Source: Wenxinia marina DSM 24838 (GTDB lineage Bacteria; Pseudomonadota; Alphaproteobacteria; Rhodobacterales; Rhodobacteraceae). Taken from it: a DNA stretch of 57,335 bases. Below, piece after piece: positions 1 through 8,143 of this stretch. Location: assembly GCF_000379485.1 (NCBI RefSeq), contig NZ_KB902290.1, positions 1 to 57,335 of the forward strand, given 5' to 3'. Under the pieces are notes generated by a model, which saw only the letters and a list, made by a program, of their open reading frames with translations, did not search any database and was not told where the DNA came from. Position numbers and translations under genes: made by a program. The first letter of the stretch is position 1, and each line of letters begins with the position of its first letter.

Positions 1-270
1 CTGGCGGGACTGGCGCCGGTCGCGCGCGACTCCGGGATGCGCAGCCCGCCCCGCAGGATCGCCGGCGGCCGACCGGTGATCCGCTCGCTGCTCTACCTCG
101 CCGGCCTGCAGGCCTCGCGCCGGGACCCTGCCTTCGCCGCCTTCCGCGCCCGCCTCGAGGCCGCCGGAAAGCGTCCCAAGCAGGCCATCATCGCCGTCGC
201 ACGCAAGCTCCTCACCGTCCTCAACGCCATGCTCCGCGACGCCAAGGATTACGCGACAGCCAACCCCTGA
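1..270 (+). CDS. IS110-family transposase, C-terminal fragment (cut by window edge)
   Basis: The reading frame is open from the first base and ends with TGA after 89 codons, so only the C-terminal part of the protein is visible. It contains the GLAP segment, a basic GG(R/K)-rich stretch and the LLYLAGLQASR and LTVLNAMLRD segments typical of the C-terminal Transposase_20 domain of IS110/IS116/IS902 transposases. That family moves by a bridge-RNA-guided DEDD recombinase. The catalytic N-terminal DEDD domain lies outside the window, so it is unknown whether the element is complete. A REP-like hairpin follows about 50 bases downstream. Family assignment is fairly secure. Confidence 0.8.
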   Translation: MAGLAPVARDSGMRSPPRRIAGGRPVIRSLLYLAGLQASRRDPAFAAFRARLEAAGKRPKQAIIAVARKLLTVLNAMLRDAKDYATANP

Positions 271-317
271 GGTTACAGTTGCCGGCTCAGGGCCGGGACG
301 GGTGACGCTAGGTGCGA

Positions 318-343
318 CCCGCCCCGGCCTCCGAGCCGGGGCC
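318..343. repeat. REP-like hairpin, single copy
   Basis: A GCCCCGGC / GCCGGGGC inverted repeat with a 6-base loop (arms 321-328 and 335-342) lies between the transposase fragment and the convergent SDR gene. It has the same core as the second hairpin type in the array at 10065-10570. Nothing else recognisable lies in 271-380. Confidence 0.55.
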
Positions 344-380
344 TCGCGCGGCTTCACGCACCCACGCACCCACGCCCCTC

Positions 381-1148
381 TCACACCGCCATGATCCCCC
401 CATCCACCGGGATCACCGTCCCCGTCATGAACGACGACGCCGGCGCGCACAGCAGGAGCGCCAGTCCCTTGATCTCCTCCGGATCGGCGATGCGGCGCAT
501 CGGGACCGTCTCGGCGAACATCTCGGCGATCTTCGGATCGCGGATCCGTCCGCCCGCGATGTTGGTGCGGAAGGGGCCGGGGGCGATGGCGTTCACGGTG
601 ATGCCGTGGGGTGCGAGTTCGACGGCGGCGTGGCGGACGGTGTTGATGACCGCGGCCTTGGTGGCGGCATAGGCGTAGCCGACCATCCGCTCGGACTTCA
701 GCCCCGCGACCGAGGCGGTGGCGACGATGCGGCCGTAGCCGCGCGGCTTCATCGCCGTGGCGGCGGCGCGGATGGTGGCGAAGACGGAGGTCAGGTTGAC
801 CTCCAGCACGCGGTCCCACAGCTCGTCCCGGACGGCGGAGAGTTGGCCCTCCTCCGTCATGTGGCTGGGCCCCGCAGTGATGCCGGCGTTGGCGATGGCG
901 ATGTCGAGGCGGCCGTGGCGCTCGGCGATCGCGGCCACCTCGGCCGCGAGGCGCGGCCGGTCGGAAACGTCGAGGGGCAGCGCCTCGCCGCCGATCCGCT
1001 CCGCGGCGCTTGCGGCGGCGTCTCCGTCGATGTCCGCGCAGACCACCCGCGCCCCCGCCTCGGCCAGCACCTCGGCCATGGCCAGACCGAGTCCGCTGCC
1101 GGCGCCGGTGACGAGCGCCACCTGCCCGCCGAGATCGAATCGTTGCAT
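381..1148 (-). CDS. SDR-family NAD(P)-dependent oxidoreductase (1)
   Basis: A classical short-chain dehydrogenase/reductase of 255 aa, the usual length. The cofactor motif TGAGSGLG is at residues 14-21, NAG at about 87-89, and the catalytic Ser146, Tyr160-x-x-x-Lys164 are all present. The C-terminus ends PVDGG, as in FabG-like members. It would oxidise or reduce a hydroxy/oxo group of a small substrate in the cytoplasm; the substrate cannot be read from the sequence. The ATG at 1148 follows a GGGAGGAG ribosome site. The gene is divergent from the alpha/beta hydrolase at 1365, and the 216-bp region between them holds two palindromes. Alternative: any FabG-like ketoreductase. Confidence 0.9.
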   Translation of the reverse strand: MQRFDLGGQVALVTGAGSGLGLAMAEVLAEAGARVVCADIDGDAAASAAERIGGEALPLDVSDRPRLAAEVAAIAERHGRLDIAIANAGITAGPSHMTEEGQLSAVRDELWDRVLEVNLTSVFATIRAAATAMKPRGYGRIVATASVAGLKSERMVGYAYAATKAAVINTVRHAAVELAPHGITVNAIAPGPFRTNIAGGRIRDPKIAEMFAETVPMRRIADPEEIKGLALLLCAPASSFMTGTVIPVDGGIMAV

Positions 1149-1174
1149 GACACTCCTCCCGCTTCTGCCACTGT

Positions 1175-1184
1175 TTGTATGCAA
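1175..1184. promoter_or_regulatory. Candidate GntR-type operator upstream of SDR
   Basis: TTGTATGCAA is an imperfect palindrome (8 of 10 positions) 27 bases upstream of the SDR start. It resembles the T-x-G-T...A-C-x-A plan of FCD-family GntR operators; an FCD GntR gene lies at 2147-2815. Related TTGTAT or CTGTAT sites lie at 34889, 35132 and 43152, each just upstream of a gene start. A second palindrome, TTATC-N7-GATAA, is at 1238-1254. Binding is inferred only. Confidence 0.35.
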
Positions 1185-1306
1185 CAACGGGCAGATGGGC
1201 AGGGCAAGCCGATACGAGGTCGGGGCAGGAAATTGGCTTATCCTATGCTGATAATGCGGAGGTGCGCTGACGGGGCGCCGGCGAGCAGGTTGACCCGTCC
1301 TGCCGA

Positions 1307-1320
1307 AAAGGCATACCTTT
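1307..1320 (+). promoter_or_regulatory. AAAGG-N4-CCTTT palindrome in hydrolase promoter
   Basis: A perfect 5-bp-arm palindrome with centre CATA. It lies 11 bases after a TTGACC box (1290-1295), where a -10 element would be, and 44 bases before the hydrolase start at 1365. Close matches to its right half occur at 20966 and 21014, upstream of the ThDP operon at 21141. This suggests a shared regulator (inference). Confidence 0.4.
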
Positions 1321-1364
1321 CGCAAAGAGGAGCGCGGGTCACCGGACCTGCGGGAGGAGGCCCC

Positions 1365-2150
1365 ATGCAGATCACCGAAGAGACCCTCACTGTCGCCGGT
1401 TGCCGCGTTCCCGTGCGCCGCAAGGGCGCCGGTGCGCCGCTCCTGTTCATGCACGGCGCGGCCGATGGCGGCGTCTGGCTGCCGGTCCTCGACAGGCTCG
1501 CCGACACCTGCGAGGTGATTGCGCCCGAGCATCCGGGCTTCGGCCAGGCGGACACGCCCGACTGGCTGGACGGGATCGGCGACCTCGCCTTCTTCTACCT
1601 CGAGTTCGTGCGCGAGCTGGGCGTGGGCCCGGTGCACGTCGTCGGCGCCTCGATCGGCGGCTGGATCGCCGCCGAGATGGCGGTGCGCGAGCCGCCCGCG
1701 CTTGCCTCCATGACCCTCTCCGCCCCCGCGGGCATCGCGGTGAAGGGCGCGCCGAAGGGGGACCTGTTCCTCTGGTCCCCGGAGGAGACGCAGCGCCGCC
1801 TGTTCAGCGATCCCGCCGTCGCGGAGGCGATGCCGCAGGCCGAGGGCGATCCGATGCTGGTGCAGATGAAGAACCGCGAGGCGACCGCCCGGCTGGGGTG
1901 GAATCCGCGGCTGCACAATCCCGACCTGCGCAAGTGGCTGCACCGCGCCCGCGTGCCGACGCTCATCGTCTGGGGCGCGGACGACCAGCTGCTGCCGCCG
2001 GTGGAGGGCGAAGCGTTCCGCGACCTGATCCCCGGCGCCCGGCTCGAGGTGCTGGCGGGCTGCGGACACCTGCCGCATGTCGAGCGGGCGGACGCCTTCG
2101 CGGACCTGACGCTGGCGCACCTCGCCGGCGCGCAGCCCGTCGCGGCCTAG
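1365..2150 (+). CDS. Alpha/beta hydrolase (1)
   Basis: A 261-aa alpha/beta-fold hydrolase. The nucleophile elbow is GASIGG with Ser96; the acid lies in WGADDQLLPP (Asp206/207) and the histidine in CGHLPH (His235), in canonical order and spacing. The oxyanion region is MHGAADGG at about 29-36. It resembles C-C bond hydrolases and esterases of aromatic degradation (MhpC/DmpD-like fold), but the substrate is not readable. A GGGAGGAGG site precedes the ATG. Its stop codon shares the palindrome CTAG with the stop of the convergent GntR gene, so the two genes overlap by 4 bases tail to tail. Confidence 0.88.
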   Translation: MQITEETLTVAGCRVPVRRKGAGAPLLFMHGAADGGVWLPVLDRLADTCEVIAPEHPGFGQADTPDWLDGIGDLAFFYLEFVRELGVGPVHVVGASIGGWIAAEMAVREPPALASMTLSAPAGIAVKGAPKGDLFLWSPEETQRRLFSDPAVAEAMPQAEGDPMLVQMKNREATARLGWNPRLHNPDLRKWLHRARVPTLIVWGADDQLLPPVEGEAFRDLIPGARLEVLAGCGHLPHVERADAFADLTLAHLAGAQPVAA

Positions 2151-2815
2151 TCGTCGGCCCCGGGAAGATGGATGATCGAATAGAGATGCCCGGCCATCGC
2201 CGCCTCGGCCCAGTCGGGGTTGCGGGCCTTCAGGGCGTCGATGATCTGCCGGTGCTGGACATGGGTCCGGCGGGTGCGGTCCTCGACCGGCTCGGAATAC
2301 CGGTTGAAGATCGAGGCCGGCAGCTCCAGCGACGAGGCGAGAATCCTGTCCAGCCGCGGGCTGTCCGCGGCGGCGGCGATGATGCCGTGGAACTCGTTGT
2401 TCAGCTCGTCGAACAGGGCGAGATGCTCGTGCCAGCCGAACTCAGCGAAGGCCGCCTCGAGCCGGGCCTCGACGTCTTCCAGCCGGGCGAGGTCGGCCTC
2501 GCTGATGCGCCGCGCCGCGCGGCGGGCGCCGTGGCCCTCCAGCTTGCCGCGCAGGCGGAACACCTCGGCCACGTCCTCCAGCGAGAACTCGGCGACGTGC
2601 CCGCGGCGATAGCGCTCCAGCACGACGAGGCCTTCGGCGCTCAGCCGGGTCAGCGCCTCGCGCACGGGCGTGCGGCTGACGCCGATCCGCTCGGCCAGGC
2701 GCGCCTCGCGCAGCGATTCCCCCGGCGTCAACTCGCCGGTGATGATCGCGTGGCGGATGAAGCGGTAGGCGGTGTCGACGGCGCCGGTCGCGTCGGTCTG
2801 GTCAATGGCGCTCAC
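2147..2815 (-). CDS. GntR-family regulator, FCD (FadR-like) type
   Basis: A 222-aa regulator with an N-terminal winged helix-turn-helix (about residues 8-70, containing LAERIGVSRTPVREAL, the GntR signature) and a C-terminal all-helical FCD ligand domain (about 80-210) with Asp/His residues (FDELNNEFH, HRQIIDAL, AMAGHL) that in the family bind a metal-carboxylate effector. The GTG at 2815 is chosen because AGAGGA lies just upstream; a longer frame to 2869 has no ribosome site. FCD proteins usually repress sugar-acid or aromatic-acid catabolic genes. It is divergent from the gentisate operon at 2881, its most likely target; the spacer is only 65 bases. Confidence 0.9.
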   Translation of the reverse strand: MSAIDQTDATGAVDTAYRFIRHAIITGELTPGESLREARLAERIGVSRTPVREALTRLSAEGLVVLERYRRGHVAEFSLEDVAEVFRLRGKLEGHGARRAARRISEADLARLEDVEARLEAAFAEFGWHEHLALFDELNNEFHGIIAAAADSPRLDRILASSLELPASIFNRYSEPVEDRTRRTHVQHRQIIDALKARNPDWAEAAMAGHLYSIIHLPGADD

Positions 2816-2880
2816 GGGGTCCTCTCGATGGCGTCGGTCGATGTTAGGGGACGCGCCGCGGCGCGCCAAGGCGGGGTGTC

Positions 2881-3732
2881 ATGAAGCTGGAACCGGGGCA
2901 GCGGGCCTACGTCACCGGCGCGGGGTCCGGTATCGGCCGGGCGCTGTGCCTGCGGCTGGCGCGGCGGGGCGTCGCAGTCGCGGCCTGCGACATCCGCGCC
3001 GAGGCGGCGGAAGAGACGGCCGGACTGGTCATGGCCGACGGCGGCACGGCGCGAAGCTACGCCCTCGACGTCAGCGACGCGGACGCGGTGATGGAGACGG
3101 CGGACCGGATCGAGGCGGAGATGGGCGAGGTCTCCCTCGTCTTCAACAATGCCGGCGTGGCGATGCACGGGGTGAAGATCCACCAGCTGACGATGGCGGA
3201 ATGGGACTGGGTGATCGGCGTGAACCTCTACGGCGTGATCCACGGCATCCGCGCCTGGGTCCCCCGGTTGGTGGAGCGGGGGCGGCCGGCGCACGTGATC
3301 AACACCGCGTCGCTGGCCGGCTTCCAGGTGAACCCGGACTTCCTGACCGGCGCCTACTCGATGACGAAGTACGCCGTCGTCGCGCTCAGCGAGACGCTGG
3401 AGCTGGAGCTGAAGGAGCATCCCATCGGCATCTCGGTCGTCTGCCCGGCGGCGGTCGCCTCCGGCATCCACCTCTCCGGCCGCGCCCGGCCCGAGCGGCT
3501 CGGCGGCCCGGCGGAGCGGGAGGCGAACCACTTCCTCGGCGATCTCGTGAAGGACGGCCAGACCCCGGACGAGATCGCCGGCAAGGTGCTGGCGGCGGTG
3601 GAGGAGGGGCGGATGTTCGTCTTCACCCACCCCGAGACGAAGGCCTGGCTGGAGCGGCGGTTCACCCGCGTCCTCGGCGCCTACGAGCCGCCGCTGGTGG
3701 CGCCCGAGGAGGAGCGCAGCGATGCGGGATGA
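2881..3732 (+). CDS. SDR-family oxidoreductase (2)
   Basis: A 283-aa short-chain dehydrogenase with TGAGSGIG at 12-19, NNAG at 89-92, Ser144 and Tyr159-x-x-x-Lys163. It is longer than FabG-type members by a C-terminal extension of about 30 residues, as in 'SDR family NAD(P)-dependent oxidoreductase' members that act on steroid-like or cyclic alcohols. It is the first gene of a five-gene operon ending with the RibB-like protein; the next gene starts 11 bases before its stop. The role in gentisate metabolism is unclear: it may oxidise an upstream hydroxymethyl or ring alcohol. The fold is certain, the substrate unknown. Confidence 0.9.
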   Translation: MKLEPGQRAYVTGAGSGIGRALCLRLARRGVAVAACDIRAEAAEETAGLVMADGGTARSYALDVSDADAVMETADRIEAEMGEVSLVFNNAGVAMHGVKIHQLTMAEWDWVIGVNLYGVIHGIRAWVPRLVERGRPAHVINTASLAGFQVNPDFLTGAYSMTKYAVVALSETLELELKEHPIGISVVCPAAVASGIHLSGRARPERLGGPAEREANHFLGDLVKDGQTPDEIAGKVLAAVEEGRMFVFTHPETKAWLERRFTRVLGAYEPPLVAPEEERSDAG

Positions 3733-4327
3733 CGTGGTGCCCCCCGGCCGGCCGCTGATCGTCGGCCTCGGCGGCACCAGCCGCCCCGGCTCGTCGTCCG
3801 AACGCGCCCTGACGCTGGCGCTGGACCGCTGCCGCGCCCGCGGCTGCGCGACCGAGACGGTGGTCGGCCCGCTCCTCGACCTGCCCGGCTTCGATCCGAC
3901 CGACCCGCACCGGACGCCGGCGGCGCTGCGGCTGATCCGCCTGCTGCGGGAGTGCGAGGGCGTCATCGTCTCGACCCCCAGCTACCACGGCGGCTTCTCG
4001 GGCCTCATCAAGAACGCGCTCGACTATACCGAGGACATGGCCCGCGATCCCGCGCCCTACCTGCAGGACCGCCCCGTCGGAATCCTCGTCACCGCCTATG
4101 GTGCGCAAGGCATGGGCACGGCGCTGTCGGCGATGCGTTCCGTCGTGCACGCGCTGCGCGGCTGGCCGACGCCCTACGGCGCCACCATCGACTCCACCGC
4201 GAAGCCGTTCGCGGGAGAGCCGCCCGCGCCGGTCGTGGCGCAGATCCACCGCGTCGCCGACCAGGTCGCCGACTTCGTCTTCATGCGCCGCGCCACCATG
4301 CCGGCCCACCGGGAGGAGAGGACATGA
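3722..4327 (+). CDS. NAD(P)H-dependent FMN reductase family protein
   Basis: A 201-aa flavodoxin-like protein. The phosphate-binding loop GTSRPGSSS is at 18-26 and the family motif STPSYHGGFSGLIKNALDY at about 84-102. Members reduce FMN with NAD(P)H, or reduce quinones. It overlaps the SDR end by 11 bases and the dioxygenase start by 4, so it is translationally coupled. In this setting it may deliver FMNH2 to a flavin-dependent monooxygenase (two luciferase-like enzymes lie at 18512-20799), or protect the operon from quinones formed from gentisate. Both roles are inference. Confidence 0.88.
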   Translation: MRDDVVPPGRPLIVGLGGTSRPGSSSERALTLALDRCRARGCATETVVGPLLDLPGFDPTDPHRTPAALRLIRLLRECEGVIVSTPSYHGGFSGLIKNALDYTEDMARDPAPYLQDRPVGILVTAYGAQGMGTALSAMRSVVHALRGWPTPYGATIDSTAKPFAGEPPAPVVAQIHRVADQVADFVFMRRATMPAHREERT

Positions 4328-5364
4328 GCACAGAGACCAGCACCCGCGAGGTGCGCGACGAGTTCTACGGGCGCCTGAAGGAGCAGGAGCTGGCACCGCT
4401 CTGGGAGGTGCTGAAGGGCCTCCTGCCGTCCGAGCCGAAATCGAAGGCCGGCATCCATCGCTGGCGGTACCAAGACGTCCGCCCGCTGCTGATGGAATCG
4501 GGCCGCCTGCTGACGGCGGAGGAGGCCGAGCGGCGGGTGCTGGTGCTGGAGAACCCCGCCTTCCGCGGGATGAGCCGGGCCACCTCGACGATGTATGCCG
4601 GCATCCAGCTGATCCTGCCGGGCGAGACGGCGCCGGCGCACCGGCACACGCCGTCGGCCCTGCGCTTCATCCTCGAGGGGGAGGGGGCGTTCACCGCCGT
4701 CGGCGGCGAGCGGACGACGATGCGGCGGGGCGATTTCGTCATCACCCCGTCCTGGGCCTGGCACGACCACGGCGCCGAGGGCGACACGCCCTGCGCCTGG
4801 CTCGACGGCCTCGACCTGCCGCTGGTGCAGTTCTTCGAGGCGGGCTTCAACGAGCACTACAACGACGAGCGCCAGTCGATCAGCCGCCCCGAGGGCGACA
4901 GCGCCGCGCGCTACGGCTCGGGCATGCTGCCGCTGAAACCGGAGAGCCGGTACGGCCTGACGACGCCGATCTTCAACTATCCCTGGGAGCGGACGCGCGA
5001 GGCGCTGGCCGGCGCAGCGGCGGGCGGCGCGCCGGACCCGCACGAGGCGGTGAGCCTGCGCTACGCCAACCCGCTCGACGGCGGCTGGGCGATGCCGACG
5101 ATGTCGGCCTGGATGATGCACGTCCCCGCGGGGTTCGAGACGGCGCGCATGCGCTCCACCGACGGGATCGTCATGTGCCTCGCCGAGGGCGCGCTGACGG
5201 CGGAGATCGGCGACCAGACGATCGACCTGGACGAGAGCGACGTCGCCATCGCGCCGGGCTGGACGTGGCGCCGGTTCCGGGCGGCGAAGGACAGCTTCCT
5301 GTTCTGCTTCTCCGACCGGGTGGCGCAGGAGAAACTGGGTCTTTGGCGTGAGGAGAAGGGCTGA
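4324..5364 (+). CDS. gtdA: Gentisate 1,2-dioxygenase-like bicupin ring-cleavage enzyme
   Basis: A 346-aa double-cupin protein of the gentisate/1-hydroxy-2-naphthoate/salicylate dioxygenase family. The iron site is in the first cupin: PAHRH with His106 and His108, then the WHDHG segment with His147. The motifs around them (SALRFILEG, GDFVITPSW, WLDGLD) match gentisate 1,2-dioxygenases closely, and the length is normal. The enzyme opens gentisate between the carboxylate- and hydroxyl-bearing carbons to give maleylpyruvate. It overlaps the next gene by one base (TGATG), and that gene is the hydrolase expected downstream. Salicylate or hydroxynaphthoate cleavage is the main alternative. Confidence 0.87.
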   Translation: MSTETSTREVRDEFYGRLKEQELAPLWEVLKGLLPSEPKSKAGIHRWRYQDVRPLLMESGRLLTAEEAERRVLVLENPAFRGMSRATSTMYAGIQLILPGETAPAHRHTPSALRFILEGEGAFTAVGGERTTMRRGDFVITPSWAWHDHGAEGDTPCAWLDGLDLPLVQFFEAGFNEHYNDERQSISRPEGDSAARYGSGMLPLKPESRYGLTTPIFNYPWERTREALAGAAAGGAPDPHEAVSLRYANPLDGGWAMPTMSAWMMHVPAGFETARMRSTDGIVMCLAEGALTAEIGDQTIDLDESDVAIAPGWTWRRFRAAKDSFLFCFSDRVAQEKLGLWREEKG

Positions 5365-6215
5365 TGCGGCTGTGCCGGTACGATGGGGGCCGCCTCGGCG
5401 TGGTCCGGGGCGACATGGTTCACGACGTGACGGACGTGCTGGAGCATCTTCCGCCGCTTTCCTGGCCCTGCCCGCCGGGCGATCACCTGATGAACCACTG
5501 GGACGAGATGCGCCCTCGGATCGAGGCGGCGGCCGAGCGGGCCGAGGGGCGGCCGGTCGCCGACGTCTCGCTGCTGTCGCCGGTCGCGAACCCGGGCAAG
5601 ATCGTCGCCGCGCCGGTGAACTACCAGCTGCACCTCGACGAGAGCCGGGCGGACACCGGCATCAACTTCGGCACCGAGATCAAGACGATCCACGATTACG
5701 GCGTCTTCCTGAAGGCGACGTCGTCGCTGATCGGCGCCGGCGACAAGGTCGTGGTCGACTGGGACGACCGCCGCACCGACCACGAGATCGAGCTGGCGCT
5801 CGTCATCGGCAAGCGCGGCTTCCGCATCGCCGAGGAGGACGCGCTGTCCCATGTCGCCGGCTACATGATCGGCCTCGACATGACGATCCGCGGGACAGAG
5901 GACCGCTCGTTCCGCAAGTCTCTCGACACGTTCACCGTGCTCGGCCCGCACATGGTGACCGCCGACGAGATCGGGGATCCCGCCGGCCTTGGCTTCGCGC
6001 TGACCGTCAACGGCGAGCCGCGGCAGGCGTCGAACACATCGCTGCTGATCCTGAACGTGCCGCAGCTGATCGCCTACGCCTCGAAGGCCTACACCCTGCA
6101 CCCGGGCGACGTCATCATGACCGGCACGCCCGAGGGCGTGGCGCCGGTGAAGCCGGGCGACACGATCCATGCGCGGATCGACAAGGTCGGCGAGATGAGC
6201 GTGGCGGTGGGCTGA
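5364..6215 (+). CDS. Fumarylacetoacetate hydrolase family protein (maleyl/fumarylpyruvate hydrolase)
   Basis: A 283-aa FAH-family hydrolase. The metal ligands Glu141, Glu143 (HEIELALVIGK) and Asp172 (GLDMTIRG) and the late GTPEGV motif (254-259) are present. After gentisate cleavage the family splits fumarylpyruvate, or maleylpyruvate directly, to pyruvate plus fumarate or maleate. No glutathione- or mycothiol-dependent maleylpyruvate isomerase is seen in the window. So either direct maleylpyruvate hydrolysis is used or the isomerase is elsewhere. One-base overlaps with both neighbours (TGATG) show coupling within the operon. Confidence 0.88.
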   Translation: MRLCRYDGGRLGVVRGDMVHDVTDVLEHLPPLSWPCPPGDHLMNHWDEMRPRIEAAAERAEGRPVADVSLLSPVANPGKIVAAPVNYQLHLDESRADTGINFGTEIKTIHDYGVFLKATSSLIGAGDKVVVDWDDRRTDHEIELALVIGKRGFRIAEEDALSHVAGYMIGLDMTIRGTEDRSFRKSLDTFTVLGPHMVTADEIGDPAGLGFALTVNGEPRQASNTSLLILNVPQLIAYASKAYTLHPGDVIMTGTPEGVAPVKPGDTIHARIDKVGEMSVAVG

Positions 6216-7306
6216 TGCCTCTCGACCCCGTCGCCACGGCAATCTCGCCGATCGAGGAGATCCTCGCCGACGCGCGGGCGGGGAAGATGTTCGTCCTGGT
6301 CGATCACGAGGACCGCGAGAACGAGGGCGACCTGGTCATCCCCGCCAGCTTCGCCACGCCCGAGGCGATCAACTTCATGGCCCGCCACGGCCGCGGGCTC
6401 ATCTGCCTCGCCCTCACGGCCGATCGGGTGGACGCGCTGGGGCTGAAGCTGATGGTCTCGAACAACGCCTCGCGGCACGAGACGGCGTTCACCGTCTCGA
6501 TCGAGGCGCGGGAGGGGATCACGACCGGCATCTCGGCGCACGATCGGGCGCGGACGGTGGCGGTGGCGATCGACCCCGGCAAGACCGGCGCCGACATCGC
6601 GACGCCGGGCCACGTCTTTCCGCTGCGCGCCCGCGACGGCGGCGTGCTGGTCCGGGCCGGCCATACCGAAGCGGCAGTGGACGTCGCTCGCCTCGCCGGG
6701 CTGCCGCCCGCCGGCGTGATCTGCGAGATCATGAAGGAGGACGGGTCGATGGCTCGCCTTCCCGACCTGATCCGCTTCGCGGCCGAACACGACCTGAGGA
6801 TTGGCACGATCAGCGATCTCATCGCCTACCGCCTGCGCACCGACAGCCTGGTGACCGAGACCGAGAGCCGGGCCGTCACCTCGGCGTACGGCGGGGAATG
6901 GCAGATGCGCGTCTTCCTCGACCGGGTGAAGGGCGCCGAGCATATCGCCCTCACCAAGGGCGACGTCGGCGACGGGCGGCCGGTGCTGGTGCGCATGCAC
7001 GTCCTTGACCCCGTGGAGGACGTCCTCGGCGTGCGCTCGCGCGGGTTCGACCTGGCCGAGCACGCGATGCGCGACATCGCCGAGGCGGGGCGGGGCGTGA
7101 TGGTGCTGCTGCGCGACACGCGGATGAAGCTGGACCGCACCGGAGGGACCGCACCCACGGTGGTCCGGGACTACGGCGTCGGCGCGCAGATCCTCGCGGC
7201 GCTGGGCGTGCACGAGATCGACCTTCTGACCAAGGGCGCGGGGGTACGGCCCATCGCGCTCGACGGCTACGACCTGTCGATCCGGTCGGTGCGGCAGATC
7301 ACCTGA
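6215..7306 (+). CDS. ribB: 3,4-dihydroxy-2-butanone-4-phosphate synthase with degenerate RibA-like C-terminus (RibBX type)
   Basis: A 363-aa fusion. Residues 1 to about 205 are a complete RibB domain with HEDRENEGDLV (31-41), HGRG and GHTEAAVD motifs; it turns ribulose 5-phosphate into the riboflavin precursor. Residues 215-363 align in outline with GTP cyclohydrolase II, but the zinc-binding cysteines are absent: where RibA has H-S-E-C...C-D-C this protein has RMHVLDPVEDVLGVRSRG with no Cys. The domain is therefore very probably not a cyclohydrolase, as described for RibBX proteins. It is the last gene of the gentisate operon, with a one-base overlap. A duplicated, catabolism-linked riboflavin gene may boost flavin supply (inference). 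Confidence 0.85.
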   Translation: MPLDPVATAISPIEEILADARAGKMFVLVDHEDRENEGDLVIPASFATPEAINFMARHGRGLICLALTADRVDALGLKLMVSNNASRHETAFTVSIEAREGITTGISAHDRARTVAVAIDPGKTGADIATPGHVFPLRARDGGVLVRAGHTEAAVDVARLAGLPPAGVICEIMKEDGSMARLPDLIRFAAEHDLRIGTISDLIAYRLRTDSLVTETESRAVTSAYGGEWQMRVFLDRVKGAEHIALTKGDVGDGRPVLVRMHVLDPVEDVLGVRSRGFDLAEHAMRDIAEAGRGVMVLLRDTRMKLDRTGGTAPTVVRDYGVGAQILAALGVHEIDLLTKGAGVRPIALDGYDLSIRSVRQIT

Positions 7307-7309
7307 CCG

Positions 7310-8143
7310 CTACTTCGCGTGCGCCGCCTCGCGGTTCCTGGCATAGCCGAGGCGGGCGGAGAGGCGGTCGGTCACCTCCAGCAGCGCGCTCGCCGTGGCC
7401 TTGCGGCGCTGCCCGGTCACCGCCTTGTCCGGCCCGAGGAGCGTGACGGTCGCGAGGATGCGCCCGGTATGGTCGAACACCGGCGCGGCCATCGCGGCGA
7501 AGTTGGCGTTGATGTTGTTCGTCGACATCGCGAAGCCTCGCTCGCGCACCTCCTCGGTCACGGCCTCGAGGCTGCCCGCGTCGATCGGGTCGTATCGGTC
7601 CTTCCAGGCCGGGTCGTCGCGGCCGCGGCCCTCCAGCTCCTCGCGCAGGATCGGGCCAGTCTCGGACTCCGGCAGGTAGGCGAGGAAGACCTGTCCCGTG
7701 GCCGAGGCGGCCAGCGGCAGCACGTAGCCCAGCCGCACGGCGAGCGAGCCCTGGCGGTGGCCGTCGACCTTGGACACGATGCCGGGCCCGCGGTTGCCCC
7801 AGAGCGAGAGGTAGCTGGCGAAGCCGGTCGCCTGCTGCAGCGAGGTCAGCTCCTCGCGCGACATGTCCACGACGTCGAGCTGGCGCAGCGCCGAGTGGCC
7901 GAGCTGGATCGCGAACGAGCCGAGGCCGTAGTGGCCGGTGACCGGATCCTGCCGGGCGAGGCCCTCGCGGATGAAGCTGACGAGGTAGAGGTGCGCCTTG
8001 GACGGCGGCATGCCCGCGGCGGCGGCGATGTCGCGCAGCGGCATCGGCGATTCCGCAGCCTCCATGACCCGGATCACCTTGAAGCCCACCTCGATGGACT
8101 GGATCCGGCGTTGCCCGGCCTCGTCGTTCCTGTCGCGCTTCAT
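7310..8143 (-). CDS. IclR-family transcriptional regulator (1)
   Basis: A 277-aa IclR protein: an N-terminal winged helix (about residues 15-75; IQSIEVGFKVIRVMEA, LRDIAAAAGMPPSKAHLYLVSF) and a C-terminal GAF-like effector domain (TGFASYLSLWGNRGPGIVSKVDG, AASATGQVFLAYLP, FAAMAAPVFDHTGRILATVTLLG). The ATG at 8143 is chosen because a longer upstream reading has no start with a ribosome site. IclR proteins usually control neighbouring aromatic or acid catabolic genes. It is convergent with the gentisate operon (4 bases between stops) and divergent from the ThDP enzyme at 8412, a plausible target across the 268-bp spacer, in which no clear palindrome was seen. Confidence 0.9.
   Translation of the reverse strand: MKRDRNDEAGQRRIQSIEVGFKVIRVMEAAESPMPLRDIAAAAGMPPSKAHLYLVSFIREGLARQDPVTGHYGLGSFAIQLGHSALRQLDVVDMSREELTSLQQATGFASYLSLWGNRGPGIVSKVDGHRQGSLAVRLGYVLPLAASATGQVFLAYLPESETGPILREELEGRGRDDPAWKDRYDPIDAGSLEAVTEEVRERGFAMSTNNINANFAAMAAPVFDHTGRILATVTLLGPDKAVTGQRRKATASALLEVTDRLSARLGYARNREAAHAK

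Noticed and set aside
381-2120. 579-codon minus-strand open frame spanning the SDR and the hydrolase antisense
   Set aside because: Only the part up to 1148 is a real SDR; the rest is antisense to a complete alpha/beta hydrolase and shows no protein family pattern. Long shadow frames are expected at this GC content.
6000-6215. FMN riboswitch before the RibB-like gene
   Set aside because: The gene overlaps the preceding stop by one base; there is no leader in which a riboswitch could lie.
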